From a virus, in the IMG/VR virus record IMGVR_UViG_3300031576_000009, positions 1-64,000 of that record: a stretch of 64,000 nt of DNA. One strand, given 5' to 3'. The position numbers and the translations under genes are program-made. The number at the start of each line of letters is the position of its first letter. The first letter of the stretch is position 1. This document shows positions 1 to 8,500 of the stretch, in pieces. A model generated the notes under the pieces. It ran no database searches. It was given only the letters and a program-made list of their open reading frames with translations, and was not told the DNA's origin.

Positions 1-104
1 GGATCGGACTGGACGCGGGCGAGCTCGGCGAAGTCCTCAGTGCGTTCTTCGGAACGACTGCGACCGATGAATGCTACTGCTACAAGTGCTAGCAGGTGCC
101 ACAT
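1..104 (-). CDS. Small membrane-anchored protein, cut by the window edge
   Basis: About 34 codons are visible and the frame is still open at base 1. The ATG at 104 has a good ribosome binding site (TGGAGG, six bases upstream). The N-terminus begins MWHLLALVAVAFIG, one short hydrophobic segment, followed by a charged stretch (RSRSEERTEDF). This fits a small single-pass membrane protein or an unprocessed signal anchor. It follows the terminator at 120-149, so it probably starts a new transcription unit or is read through. No family recognised. Confidence 0.5.
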   Translation of the reverse strand, partial: MWHLLALVAVAFIGRSRSEERTEDFAELARVQSD

Positions 105-119
105 CGTCGACCTCCAGAC

Positions 120-149
120 AAAAAAAAGAGGGCCGCTTTCGCGACCCTC
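120..149 (-). terminator. Intrinsic terminator after the 79-residue gene
   Basis: Read on the minus strand, a GC-rich hairpin (outer GAGGG/CCCTC, inner CGC/GCG with a GAAA-type loop, one mismatch) is followed directly by eight T residues. It lies 13 bases after the stop of the 163-402 gene, the classic position for a rho-independent terminator. Confidence 0.85.
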
Positions 150-162
150 CCTTTCCCGCGGT

Positions 163-402
163 CTAGAGCAGGTCCTTCGCGCGGGCGAACCGTATGCCGG
201 CGTATCCGACTCCGGCTGCGGCGACGAGGCCCAGGACCACCTTCTTGTGATCCCAGACGACCTGGGCGCCAGCCTTGACGACGCGGAGCGCCGCCCGTCC
301 CGTGCGCCTGAAGTACCCGATCTGGGATTCTCCGGGAGCCTGGGCACCGTTCTCGGTCTGATCCTTCTCGATCTCGACTTCGACTGTGCTGTGATTGTTC
401 AT
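163..402 (-). CDS. 79-residue protein with C-terminal membrane segment
   Basis: The ATG at 402 has the strong RBS AAGGAGGG. The first half is hydrophilic and acidic (STVEVEIEKDQTENG), then a basic stretch (GYFRRTGRAALRVVK) leads into one hydrophobic helix (VVLGLVAAAGVGYAGIRFA) close to the C-terminus. That is a tail-anchored topology. The gene sits alone between a promoter-like motif (435-456) and a terminator (120-149), so it is probably monocistronic. No known family; it could be a holin accessory or small virion protein. It does not carry the QRRAxFARL module seen at 33-42 kb. Confidence 0.7.
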   Translation of the reverse strand: MNNHSTVEVEIEKDQTENGAQAPGESQIGYFRRTGRAALRVVKAGAQVVWDHKKVVLGLVAAAGVGYAGIRFARAKDLL

Positions 403-434
403 TCGTTTGCCCTCCTTAGGCAGTTGGTTGGTTT

Positions 435-456
435 CTTACGCCTATAGTATCCCACC
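435..456 (-). promoter_or_regulatory. Promoter-like motif GTGGGATACTATAGGCG
   Basis: On the minus strand the motif GTGGGATACTATAGGCG lies between the terminator at 484-514 and the RBS of the 163-402 gene. A close relative, GTGGGATACT followed by CCTAGTAGGCG, lies at 601-626 after the tail-hub gene. The ACTATAGG core resembles the initiating end of single-subunit phage RNA polymerase promoters. Sequence and position are the only evidence, and no polymerase gene is in the window. Confidence 0.35.
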
Positions 457-483
457 AAAGACACCAAATAGACCCTTCTAGAC

Positions 484-514
484 AAAAAAAAGGAGAGGCC
501 TACGGGGCCTCTCC
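484..514 (-). terminator. Strong intrinsic terminator after the tail-hub region
   Basis: On the minus strand a perfect 9-bp stem GGAGAGGCC/GGCCTCTCC with a five-base loop is followed by eight T residues. It ends the long structural transcript, and the stop codon of a 23-codon ORF (500-571) lies in its loop. Confidence 0.9.
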
Positions 515-571
515 CTCAACCCTTAACGGCGGTTGGTACCGTTTGAACGGAAGCCTTAGAAACTGGGTCAT
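500..571 (-). CDS. Possible 23-residue peptide gene
   Basis: ATG at 571 with RBS GAGAGGTGG three bases upstream. The peptide is basic (begins MTQFLRLPFKRYQPPLR) and its TAG lies in the loop of the terminator at 484-514. It is the only ORF between the hub gene and that terminator. Short length and terminator overlap keep this tentative; it may be a leader peptide or chance. Confidence 0.3.
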   Translation of the reverse strand: MTQFLRLPFKRYQPPLRVEGEAP

Positions 572-588
572 TGGCCACCTCTCGTTTT

Positions 589-626
589 GTAGGCGAGTCA
601 TTTCGCCTACTAGGAGTATCCCACTA
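589..626 (-). repeat. GTAGGCGA hairpin plus GTGGGATACT motif
   Basis: Bases 589-596 and 603-610 form a perfect 8-bp inverted repeat (GTAGGCGA/TCGCCTAC, six-base loop). Overlapping it at 601-626 is the minus-strand motif GTGGGATACT...TAGGCG that recurs at 435-456. A related stem (CCAGTAG-CGAA) occurs at 13722-13747. This is probably a phage-specific regulatory or RNA-processing element. Confidence 0.4.
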
Positions 627-642
627 GAAAGGTGGTTTGGAC

Positions 643-3600
643 CTACGTGAGAAGCGGGACGACGACGAATCCTGCCGAGGTGAGCGGAGAGACAAGCCCA
701 CTGCGATCCCGGATGGCAAGCCAGTAGAGGTACGAGCGCCCGGTCTGTGGGAACTCGGTGTCCTCGATGGTGAGTGTGTGGCTGATCTTGTATGGCGCAG
801 AGAGCTGGCTCGGCTTGTAGGTCGCTTCGAACGTGGGCGACATGACGAGATTCCCGTCCGCGTCGGTAATCAGGCTCACTGAGGTCAATGGTGGCGAGCG
901 GAAGAGCAACAGCGCATCGAAGTCGGCTGGCAGCCGATTGAGCGTCTGGTGGTATGCATAGGCACGGGTCTTGGCCAATTTCACGTTCGAGGCCGGCGAG
1001 ACAACACTCAGGCCGATCCGCAAGGTGTTGATCGTCACGAAGTCCCACGGAAGCCCATCCGGGTCCTCCGTGATCGTATGGTAGATTGCGACCGGGTGCG
1101 CGTTGATGTCGTTTCCGAGCGTTGACTGGAAGAGCCCGTACCGACCAAGTGCCCCAGCAACACCGAGCTGCGCCAGCACACGCATCGTTGCCGCACCCGT
1201 CACACCAATCTTGTTCGTGATGAAGACGGCCACGACTGGACCGATATCACCTGAGCCTTGACCCTGCGGCGTCACGCCGTAGAGCTCGCGCTGTTCGGTC
1301 GCGCCGGCCGCGGACAGCACGTAGGTCGTGTTGAGCTCGTCAGCGACCTTGGGGAAGTGCGTCGTCGGTGATGCCGGTACGATCGTCGCGAATTCGGCGA
1401 GCACGTCTGAGGTCGGCATGAGCAGGATGCGCTGCACCAGACGGATCGTCGCCTGGTACGACGTGTCCGAAATCTGCTCCCCGCGCACGTAGGGAAACCA
1501 CCCACTGATGACCGGCACACCAAGCACGTCGGTTGGGGTCGGACCAGGCAACGCAGGGTTCACGGGCGCATCGTAGACGGTAGGATTGTACTGGAAGAGA
1601 TCGACACGATGCGAATCGATCGCCCGCTCCATCCGCGCAACCTGGTAGTACTGATCCGTGATCCCGAAGCGTGTGGCGCTGATCTTGATTAGCTGGCCGG
1701 GGACGATGTATCGCCCCGCCCGCTCGTCCACGAGCGCTGCCGCACGGTTATCGGCCGCGATAAGCTTCCGCACGTAGTACTGCAGGAAGACCGCAGCTCC
1801 CAGGTGATCGTAGAGCTGCGGCATGTCCAGCACCTCTTCCTTCCCACGTGACAGCACCGGCAGCGTCTGATGGAACTGGTAGATCACGATCTCGCCGCTC
1901 TCGGGGTCGCGCACCGGGCGGTAGCGGACCTTAATCGACTTGACCATGTCGCCGAGGTTCGCACGCACGCGGGGACGCAGGTCCGAGAGCTTCTTGCGGC
2001 CGGAGCGAAGCGTATCCGTCTCATCGCGCACGAACTGGAAGTTGGTGGCAATCAACGTGTCACGTGGCGTATCGATCTCGACCGTCCAGCCCTTGGTGAT
2101 CCGTCCACCACGGATGCGTAGCACCGCATCGAACACGTCCTTCACCGACTGCGATTCCAGGAGGGAGATTTCGATGGGAAGCCCGATACCGTTGTTGATG
2201 TCGTCCCAGTCGTCCTCGGCGGTCCCGAGAGCGTAGTTCGTGATGTTGAGCCGCTCGAAGAACTGACGCAGGAACGTGATACCGTTTCGCTTGAGCATCC
2301 GGTACTCACGGATCGAGGCGTTCTCCACGGCCGTCTCGGTGACCGCGGTGATGTCCTTGAAGTACATGTAGTCGATCGCGCCAAGCACGTAGCCAGGCGT
2401 CCCGGTGAGCGGTGGGACCTGCATGTCCACGCCGGCACTGTAGTCGACGAAGCTCGTGCCCAGGTCCTGACGATCGATCACCTGTCCGTTCGCGACTAGC
2501 AGCGCGAAGTAGTGCCCATTCGTGTGCTGGTACATCACGAGCGAGAGATCGTTGAACTCGTCGTACGCAAGCTCGGTCGCTTGCAGCGTAAAGGTCCCAC
2601 TCGGCATCTTGATCTGCCACTGGAAGAGGCAGCTGCCGGCGGCGACGTGCTTCAAAATCCATCCGTTCGTGACGGCGTGCGTTCCAACGTTAAAGTTGGA
2701 GTCGGGACCGAGCACCAGGATGAACGGAATGCCGCGCATCACCGAGTTGATGCGCACCACGATACGAAACACGAACCGTGCGCTCTGGAAGAAGCCGGAG
2801 CTGAAGGGAATCGCGACCGACTGGCCGACCCGGCTGAAAAGCAGTGCCGACTTACCGATCCCGATCATCCCAGCCGTGAAGTCACCGTCCTGAATCCCGG
2901 TTCCAGTCAGTGGGCGATGCCCGTCGAGCGCCGACCCGGTGGGCGGCTTTCCGGTATCACGTAGGTTACCGTTGAACTTCCATTCGCCACGGATGATCGG
3001 GAAGCCGTTAGCGTAGTCCGTCGTCTGCTCGTGCTTCGGGTAAAACGCCTCGATGTCAGCTGTGATTGAGTACGGTCGGTTATCACCGTCGACCTGCTCC
3101 TCGAAGAAGCGAATGACGGTGTAGCCGGGGTAGATGATCGTCGAGACCACGTACTGCGACTGCGCTTCGAAGCCGCCCTCCAACGTTACGGGACCATCGA
3201 AGAGTGCGAGCGCTCTGCGGAACGCTGGGCTAGCTCCTGCGTTGATGGTCAGATCGAATGCTTTATCCGTGAGCCCGACGCCGGCTGACGGCGGCCCGTA
3301 CACAGCGATCACGTACAGGAACATGATCGCCATCGATGGAACCGCCGACGGCGTCATAGGCGGGAGCGACGCATCAGACCCGATTCCGGACGAAGCCACC
3401 GGCACCGTGGTATCCTGACTCGTGATCCCATCGTAGTCGTACGCAGCGACGCCGGTCGCGGAGGAGTCAGGACAAGTAACCGTGATGGTATCGCTAGGCG
3501 CGAGCCCGATCACGTTAAACGCGGCCCAGACGGCGAAGGAGTCACCGTTCGCAACAATCTCCTGGATCAGGACGTACGTGTTGCCCTTCGAATCCATCAC

Positions 3601-4716
3601 GCTCGTCGGCGTGAGCAAGGAGTCACGATGGACGCTCACGAAGATCGTGTGGCCGGCGGTGACGGCATTGATTGAGGAGAGAACGATCGACGACGCCACG
3701 ACGGCGGCGGTCTTGATCGTACGGATATACTGCGCACCACCCGTCTTGGTACGGAAGATTTGCGCGATCCCCCACCAGAGCGGTGTCGCTTGCCCCGCTT
3801 CGACGATCACTGTCGCTGCCGCATCAAACGGCAAGGGATTCCCCTGCCCACTAACGACCGCGGAGACCGCACGTGGCGATCGCAGGTTCCCGCCCGCGTA
3901 GACGGACTGCACGCCGACGTTGCCGCGCGCCACGAGATAGTCAAAGACCGCCGGCGTGTCGGTCGGGTCGGTCAGCTTCGTCGAAGGAATGGTCTCACGG
4001 TAGATGCCGACGTACCGGCACGGCACGCGTTCGTGATAGCCGTAGTACTCAGGAATTGATGCACCGATCTCATCAGGCCAGGCGCTGGGGAACTCTTCGA
4101 GCGTGACGAACGTATCGGGAATCTGCTTCTGGAGCACATCGAGCTGGATGCTCGCGACCTCGATCAGGATATTTTCGGCTGGGTCAGTGAAGACGATCTC
4201 TCCATCGATCTCGATCACGTAGGTCCCGTTCGTCACGTCGTAGCGCACGATGCGGATCGTCGACCCACGGTAGTCTGCGGTCACCCACCCACTGAGCACT
4301 CCATCGGTGTTGTCGAGCTCGACCTGCCCGACCTCCGCGAGCACGATCCCGAAGAGCACATCGCTCCAGGTGAGCGTGACGCTCGGGCTGGTGAGCACGC
4401 GCTTGAGGTACTGTCCCTTGAGCCACGAGTAGTTCGGATCGTTGACTTCGGGGATCACGACCACCGAGCCGCCCGTACACCAACGCTCTGCCCCGTTCGG
4501 GCCGTTCACGTAGACGAGGATGCGAATCTCCTCACCCGTCACGATGAGAGGAACGAGCGCGGCCCCGTCGTCGACCCGAATCCGATCGATTGCGCGGACC
4601 ACCAGGCCGGTCTTCGCGAGGAGCCCGAAGAAGCTGTCGACAATGGTCAGCTCTTCGACCACGTTGATCCGCAACGCGGCGGACCCTTCGTCGAAGAGCA
4701 GTAGGATCGGAGGCAC
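643..4716 (-). CDS. Tail hub / tail-tip protein with lectin-like insert
   Basis: 1357 residues, GTG start directly after the stop of the Dit-like gene. Position (tape measure, Dit, then this) and size mark it as the central tail hub or tip protein that closes the tube and positions receptor-binding proteins. The middle (roughly residues 300-560) resembles the secreted beta-domain also seen in the Gly-rich adhesin at 45348-47537. Roughly residues 570-800 look like a concanavalin/LamG fold (GEWKFNGNLRDTG, ALLFSRVGQSVAIPF). The later part has phage-hub character (GRYIVPGQLIKIS...YYQVARMERAID) as in Tal/gpJ-like proteins, followed by fibronectin-like beta segments up to the C-terminus. Product role is inferred from synteny; the domains are by eye. 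Confidence 0.75.
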   Translation of the reverse strand: MPPILLLFDEGSAALRINVVEELTIVDSFFGLLAKTGLVVRAIDRIRVDDGAALVPLIVTGEEIRILVYVNGPNGAERWCTGGSVVVIPEVNDPNYSWLKGQYLKRVLTSPSVTLTWSDVLFGIVLAEVGQVELDNTDGVLSGWVTADYRGSTIRIVRYDVTNGTYVIEIDGEIVFTDPAENILIEVASIQLDVLQKQIPDTFVTLEEFPSAWPDEIGASIPEYYGYHERVPCRYVGIYRETIPSTKLTDPTDTPAVFDYLVARGNVGVQSVYAGGNLRSPRAVSAVVSGQGNPLPFDAAATVIVEAGQATPLWWGIAQIFRTKTGGAQYIRTIKTAAVVASSIVLSSINAVTAGHTIFVSVHRDSLLTPTSVMDSKGNTYVLIQEIVANGDSFAVWAAFNVIGLAPSDTITVTCPDSSATGVAAYDYDGITSQDTTVPVASSGIGSDASLPPMTPSAVPSMAIMFLYVIAVYGPPSAGVGLTDKAFDLTINAGASPAFRRALALFDGPVTLEGGFEAQSQYVVSTIIYPGYTVIRFFEEQVDGDNRPYSITADIEAFYPKHEQTTDYANGFPIIRGEWKFNGNLRDTGKPPTGSALDGHRPLTGTGIQDGDFTAGMIGIGKSALLFSRVGQSVAIPFSSGFFQSARFVFRIVVRINSVMRGIPFILVLGPDSNFNVGTHAVTNGWILKHVAAGSCLFQWQIKMPSGTFTLQATELAYDEFNDLSLVMYQHTNGHYFALLVANGQVIDRQDLGTSFVDYSAGVDMQVPPLTGTPGYVLGAIDYMYFKDITAVTETAVENASIREYRMLKRNGITFLRQFFERLNITNYALGTAEDDWDDINNGIGLPIEISLLESQSVKDVFDAVLRIRGGRITKGWTVEIDTPRDTLIATNFQFVRDETDTLRSGRKKLSDLRPRVRANLGDMVKSIKVRYRPVRDPESGEIVIYQFHQTLPVLSRGKEEVLDMPQLYDHLGAAVFLQYYVRKLIAADNRAAALVDERAGRYIVPGQLIKISATRFGITDQYYQVARMERAIDSHRVDLFQYNPTVYDAPVNPALPGPTPTDVLGVPVISGWFPYVRGEQISDTSYQATIRLVQRILLMPTSDVLAEFATIVPASPTTHFPKVADELNTTYVLSAAGATEQRELYGVTPQGQGSGDIGPVVAVFITNKIGVTGAATMRVLAQLGVAGALGRYGLFQSTLGNDINAHPVAIYHTITEDPDGLPWDFVTINTLRIGLSVVSPASNVKLAKTRAYAYHQTLNRLPADFDALLLFRSPPLTSVSLITDADGNLVMSPTFEATYKPSQLSAPYKISHTLTIEDTEFPQTGRSYLYWLAIRDRSGLVSPLTSAGFVVVPLLT

Positions 4717-5532
4717 TCAGGCCTCCTCTAGGACCATTCCCGTCTCGTACACCTGCCCGTCGATCGTGAAGGTGAACTCACCGACGCGGGTCACGAGCTC
4801 GACACGTGATGTATCGGTCGTCCGTACCGGGTTCGTGGGCGTGCGCAGGTTCTCGATGAAGAGGAACTTCTGATTCTCGTCGAGCTGCACGACTTGCCCC
4901 ATCCCCTCTTCGTCATCGATCGGCTGCGCCTGTCCTCCCCAGAGCACACGTATCCGGCGGCGACCGAGATTCACGATCCCGCGACCACCAGTATCGTACT
5001 CGAAGGCCTTATTCGGACGAAAGGGCGTGCGCACGAGCGGCAGTGTGTGTCCACCCGATGGGCTGATGACGGTTGAGAGCTTCGCGAGGATCAGCTCCTT
5101 GATCCCGTAGTAGGTAGCACCGCTGTCCGTGGCGCCCGTCACCTTCAGCTGCATGTAACGATGTACCCACGGCGAGAGCACCCACCAGCCCTTCCGAATC
5201 CCGATCGCCGTGTCCTTCTGGCACTCCAGTGTCGCGATGAGCGAGTAGCCCGATCCCTGCGTGTTCGAGCCGTAGATTTCGAAGTCCTTGAAGTTGGTGC
5301 CGTACAGATACAGGATCACATCTTCTGCGGTCGCGAGATCGAGGTAGAGCGGATCAGCACTGCCGCCCGTCGCCGTGGTGCGGAACTCGGTGTCCTGGTC
5401 CAGGTCCTGCACGTTGGTCTTCGGGTAGTCAGCGTTCGCCGCGAGTCCCTGCGCAACGATCGTGTAGGTCTTGAACGGCGGGATCGCGAACCGAACCTGG
5501 TAGGTTTGGTCGACTGGTTCAATGAAGCCCAT
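4717..5532 (-). CDS. Distal tail protein, Dit-like
   Basis: 271 residues, ATG overlapping the tape-measure stop (TGATG). Length and location between tape measure and hub fit a distal tail protein. The middle (YLDLATAEDVILYLYGTN) looks like a galactose-binding/discoidin-type beta sandwich, common in Dit C-terminal domains, and the last 100 residues (RRRIRVLWGGQAQPIDDEEG) form another beta-rich domain ending with GEFTFTIDGQVYETG. It should form the ring joining tube and hub. Sequence identity to a named family was not tested. Confidence 0.65.
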   Translation of the reverse strand: MGFIEPVDQTYQVRFAIPPFKTYTIVAQGLAANADYPKTNVQDLDQDTEFRTTATGGSADPLYLDLATAEDVILYLYGTNFKDFEIYGSNTQGSGYSLIATLECQKDTAIGIRKGWWVLSPWVHRYMQLKVTGATDSGATYYGIKELILAKLSTVISPSGGHTLPLVRTPFRPNKAFEYDTGGRGIVNLGRRRIRVLWGGQAQPIDDEEGMGQVVQLDENQKFLFIENLRTPTNPVRTTDTSRVELVTRVGEFTFTIDGQVYETGMVLEEA

Positions 5533-8500
5533 CAGCGATTCACCACCCGTGCCCGACGGAACGACTCACGATGCTCCCCAAGCTGGAAGGAGCGCTTCAG
5601 GCGAGCCATGGTCAGATCGACGATCTCCGCGGCCTTGATGTCGCTCTTCGTCGTGACGTTCACCTCGATGTGCGGGTTGAAGGTGTTCGTCTCGCTGTTC
5701 GAGATCGCCTGTCCACCACGACCGACGCCCAGCGACGCGAGCGCCTTCTGGATTGTTGGTGCGAAGAGGTTGACCGTCCGGGGATCGTCGAGCGGTGCGA
5801 TGAGCTCCTTGCCACGCTCGGCCACGAGTGCCCGGAGCGGCGCAAGGGCGAGACCACCCGATGCAAGGGCGATCGGCGTTCCACCGAGCTTCTTCAGCAT
5901 CTGGTTCAGAATCTCGTTGGTTTTGTCCATCAGGAGCTTCTGCGCGTAGCCCGGCTCCGTCAGGAAACGGTTCAGGTCGCTGCCTGGCCCCAACAGGCTG
6001 ACGAGATCGCTCTGCAGCCCGTTGATGCGGTTCGTGTATGCCTGGTTGACAGCCAGGAGGAGGGGACCAAGTGTCCGCGCCTCTTCGAGCTGAATCGCCT
6101 CGATCTTCTTCCTCGTGTCATCGTCGATGATGCGTAGCTGATCGAGGAGCAGGTTACGATTCGTATCGAGGGTTTCGAGCCGCTTAAGGATCGCCTCGTC
6201 CTGCGCCGCCGCACCCTTGGTCGCCTTCTCGATCTCCTTGAGCCCGGCGACCACTTCCTTGAAGATCGGATCGCCGCGCTCGGTCCGGGCCCGGTCGAGA
6301 TCGGCGAAGAGCTTGTTCTCGATGTCCTGTCGCGCGCCCACGGTGATGCCAGGGAGCGACCGCAGCCGCTCGATCGCCGAGATGGTATCGCGGAACTTCT
6401 CGGCGAACTGCGGTCCCTGCCCCGCCGAGAGGAGCTGGTTGTACAGATCGGCGAGCTTCTGCCCCGACTCGGCCTTGTCGTTTCCGGTGAGGCTACGGAA
6501 ACGACCACGCTCCCGTGCGATCTCTTCGCGGATCGAGGCAACCCGCTGCGGTCCAGTGAGCTGGCTCAGACGCAGATCACGGAGGTTCGCTTCGACCGTC
6601 TTGTGGAGCTGCGCGAGCGCGGCCAGCTCGTTGTGCTGCCGCTGGAGAAGCGTGTTCTCCTTGTCGATCGCATCGAGGCGGTCCTGAATCGGCTTCTTCT
6701 GAATCTCGGCCGCGTGCTGTACCTCCTGAATGAGCGCCGAGTAGAACTGCTGTATCACACCGATCTGGTTCTTCAGCGCGTCGAGGCGATCCGCCGGGTT
6801 CTGTGCGAGCGCGACGGCCTGCTGAGACGCGTCGAGGAGCGGCTGGAAAATCTTCTCGATTGCGACCGGCGTGTTGCTCAAGTTGCCGATCAGGATCGAG
6901 AGATCGAGATTCGTCTGGAACTGCTCGTGCTGGAGATCGATGATCTGCTGCCGCAGCTGGAGCACGTTGTCGGCCCACTGCTTCGTCGCATCCGTCACCT
7001 TCTGGATGATCTCGGGGATGCGCTGCATCGCCTCCTTGAACTTCTTCCCATGGAGCTTCGGCAGCTTGTCGAGCTCTAGGGTGAGCGCAGCGAGTCCGCC
7101 CTTCTGCTCCCGCTGCGACTGCTCGATCGCGAAGACCAACTCGCGGCCCTCGAACTTCTTCTTCATCGCGTCGAAGAGGTTCAGGAACGACGCCTCAGCT
7201 TCGATTGCGATGGTGGCGACTCCCCGTTCCCGGCGACGGCGGCGTCCATGGAACTGACCGGTCCGATCGGCGATCTCGATCAGCCGTTCGTTGTCGATGT
7301 CGGGCAGCCCCTTCAACAGGAGGTCGACCTTGAGCTTCAGCGCGAACTGGAACCGGTCGACAGCATGCTTCACGCCCGACGCCATCACGTCGATGGCCAG
7401 CTGGATGACATCGACGAACTCGCCGAACTTCTTGTTGAACCGCCGCGTGAGGCCGAGGAACGGATCACCGATCTTGTTATCGAGCCGCTTGGTCAGTTCG
7501 AGGTTACCGGCCTGTACCTGCTCCAGGATGTCACCGCGCAACGCACGCTGGAACGGACGAATCTGAACGCCGCCTTGTGGGGTGGCGAACTGCTTCGCGA
7601 GCGCCGCGAGATCGATGCCGGGCAGGAACTTCTGGTACGCACGGGCGACCAGGTCGACCTGCTTGGCGGTCCGCTCGGCGTGCTTCTGGCCGTCCTGGAA
7701 GAGGCCGTTGACCGCACGCATTGCGGGGATCAGTGCGCTGGTCACGCCACGCACGATCTTGAAGAGCTCCTTCTGAACCTCCTCGATCGTCTTCTTCCCG
7801 CTCGCCAGGCTGTTCGCCAGGATCAAGAAGAAGCGACGGAGCCGATCCTCGTTCTCGGTCCCAGCACCGATGAGCCCCGAGACGAGCTGCGCGGTCAGGA
7901 ACGTATCGCCACGCAATGCCCCACCCTGGCGGAACGCCTGCAGGCTGTCTCGACGAGCGGTCCCGACGACGCCCTGCCCCAGGTACTTCGTCAGCTGCCG
8001 ATTGATCGTGACCTTCGGGCCGACGTACCGCTGCACCGTCTCGCCGAATATCTTGTCGAAGATCGTCTCGATGTTTGGGAGCTGCGGACTGATCGGCAGG
8101 CCACCACCAGTCGAGCCGGCGAGCTCACCGATGAGCGCCCCGATCGGGTTGAGCACCGTGAAGAGTATCCCGTACCACGACGTGGTGAGCTTCTCGCGCA
8201 CCTTCTTCTTCAGGTCCTCCTGCTTGAGCCCGGTCTTCAACGTCTCGGCGACGGCCTTGTTCGTCGCACCTGAGACAGCAGCGTTGACGGCGGTCGACAC
8301 CGCGGCACCAACAGCGGCACCAACGATCGCACCGATGAGCGCACCAGCGACAGTACCGATACCGGGTAGCGCCACGGTACCGAACGTCGCTCCGACCGCC
8401 ACACCAGCCGCAGCTCCTGCGCCGATTCCTCCCGCGAGCCCGACGGATGCAAGTGCAGTGTTCCGCCCCGCTGCCGGGTCGCCACGGAACAGTTGGTTCT

